Part shown: piece after piece, positions 13,199-13,738 of the stretch
How positions within the stretch are numbered: the first letter of the stretch is position 1
Layout: every line of letters starts with the position of its first letter
Source: Treponema sp.
Lineage (GTDB): Bacteria; Spirochaetota; Spirochaetia; Treponematales; Breznakiellaceae
Direction of reading: 5' to 3'
DNA: 13,738 nt
NCBI GenBank assembly: GCA_031266095.1
Contig: JAISBR010000202.1
Span: 1-13,738, forward strand
Notes under the pieces: model-generated
Seen by the model: only the letters and a program-made list of their open reading frames with translations
Told to the model about the DNA's origin: nothing
Databases searched by the model: none
Made by a program: the position numbers and the translations under genes

Positions 13199-13738
13199 TC
13201 AGGGGCTTGTATTCCAGTGTTTCGTTACATAAGCGGCGCTGGCCCGGAGCAGTTCGGGGGAACCCTTTATTTCCAGAGTAGAACCGTGAATGTGGGAGCT
13301 GTCCCTCAACGTTTCTATGACGCCTTTTATATCAATTATCCCTGTTCCCAGCTCAATATCGGAAAAGCCGCTCCCAAATAGTATTCCTCTTTTTTCGACA
13401 TATTCTTTTCCCAAATCCTTCCAGTGAATATGGTAAATTTTATCTTTGAAGGCCTTCGCCATTTCAACCGGGTCCGCGCCGCCAAGCCAGCTGTTCCCCG
13501 TATCAAGGTTCACGCCGACAGAATCGATGCCGCCCAGCATAGTCATGATATCCCGCAAACCTTCAATACTGCCGGTTATAGGGCCGTGGGGTTCAAGGCA
13601 TATTTTTATCCCGTAGTCAAGGGCCATGCGGCTGGGTTCGTAGAGCTTTTCGGCGGCAATACAAATCCGCTGTTCCCGGGAAAGTTTTTTTGACCAACCG
13701 GAGTTGGCGTAAAATTCGGTCGTGATTATATCCCGTAC
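13199..13738 (-). CDS. Sugar phosphate isomerase/epimerase-like TIM barrel, C-terminal part, 5' end outside window
   Basis: The last 179 codons of an AP-endonuclease-2/xylose-isomerase-like TIM barrel are present; the frame stays open to the right edge (VRDIITTEFYANSGW...). Seen: ALDYGIKICLEPHG with the metal-ligand Glu, GVNLDTGNSWLGG with Asp, IYHIHWKDLG with His and Asp, and HGSTLEIKG with the closing Glu. These are the metal-binding positions of this superfamily, so it should be an active metal-dependent isomerase, epimerase or dehydratase-like enzyme on a sugar or sugar acid. A full member is usually 260-300 residues, so the missing part is about 100 residues. The methionine at 13627 is internal. 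It lies 12 bp upstream of the UroD-like gene and is probably co-transcribed with it. Confidence 0.8.
   Translation of the reverse strand, partial: VRDIITTEFYANSGWSKKLSREQRICIAAEKLYEPSRMALDYGIKICLEPHGPITGSIEGLRDIMTMLGGIDSVGVNLDTGNSWLGGADPVEMAKAFKDKIYHIHWKDLGKEYVEKRGILFGSGFSDIELGTGIIDIKGVIETLRDSSHIHGSTLEIKGSPELLRASAAYVTKHWNTSP

Noticed and set aside
1..13738. CRISPR arrays, insertion sequences, prophage genes, tRNA or rRNA genes
   Set aside because: No regularly spaced repeats, transposase-like proteins, phage proteins or RNA-gene signatures were seen on either strand.

Overview
The window is a dense, almost entirely minus-strand stretch of bacterial chromosome of about 50-55% G+C. It holds two ABC-importer gene clusters and one truncated plus-strand dehydrogenase. 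Protein style suggests a Gram-negative with abundant lipoproteins: a Gly/Ser-rich linker after the signal peptides, a lipidated SurA/PrsA-like protein and VFSC/LVAC lipoboxes. A free-living or gut-type spirochaete (Treponema-like) would fit, but that is inference from sequence style only. No rRNA, tRNA, transposase, phage gene or CRISPR array was seen.

Region A (1-6929) is a sugar/polyol uptake operon. The plus-strand 3' end of a zinc-type (MDR) dehydrogenase (1-513) converges on the operon across a strong hairpin (523-559). Read on the minus strand from a clear TTGACA/TACAAT promoter (6902-6929), the operon encodes a lipoprotein sugar-binding protein, a two-domain RbsA-type ATPase, an RbsC-type permease, a SurA/PrsA-like lipoprotein and an FGGY kinase most like L-xylulose kinase (LyxK). 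A 134-bp gap between binding protein and ATPase carries mutually exclusive stem-loops. The parts predict import of a pentose or polyol, possible oxidation by the dehydrogenase, and phosphorylation by the kinase. The exact sugar cannot be read from sequence.

Region B (6930-7203) is a gene-free spacer with four copies of a GTATAG-type motif and one GC-rich stem-loop.

Region C (7204-13738) is a second minus-strand cluster. In transcription order it runs: sugar phosphate isomerase/epimerase-like TIM barrel (5' end outside the window), UroD/MtaA-superfamily protein with a His-x-Cys...Cys zinc site, an unusually long enolase-superfamily enzyme, two tandem SsuC/TauC-type permeases, an NMT1/THI5-like binding protein and an SsuB/TauB-type ATPase. 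Gene overlaps of 4 bp and short gaps indicate translational coupling from the enolase-family gene onward. A second promoter (12090-12117) lies immediately before the enolase-family gene and places its predicted transcription start on the A of the ATG, so that transcript is probably leaderless. A 9-bp inverted repeat overlaps the -35 box.

The most novel part is Region C: a transporter of the sulfonate/nitrate/thiamine-precursor class joined to an enolase-superfamily enzyme, a methyltransferase-like UroD protein and a sugar-isomerase-like enzyme. I know of no characterised pathway with this set. The substrate is unknown.
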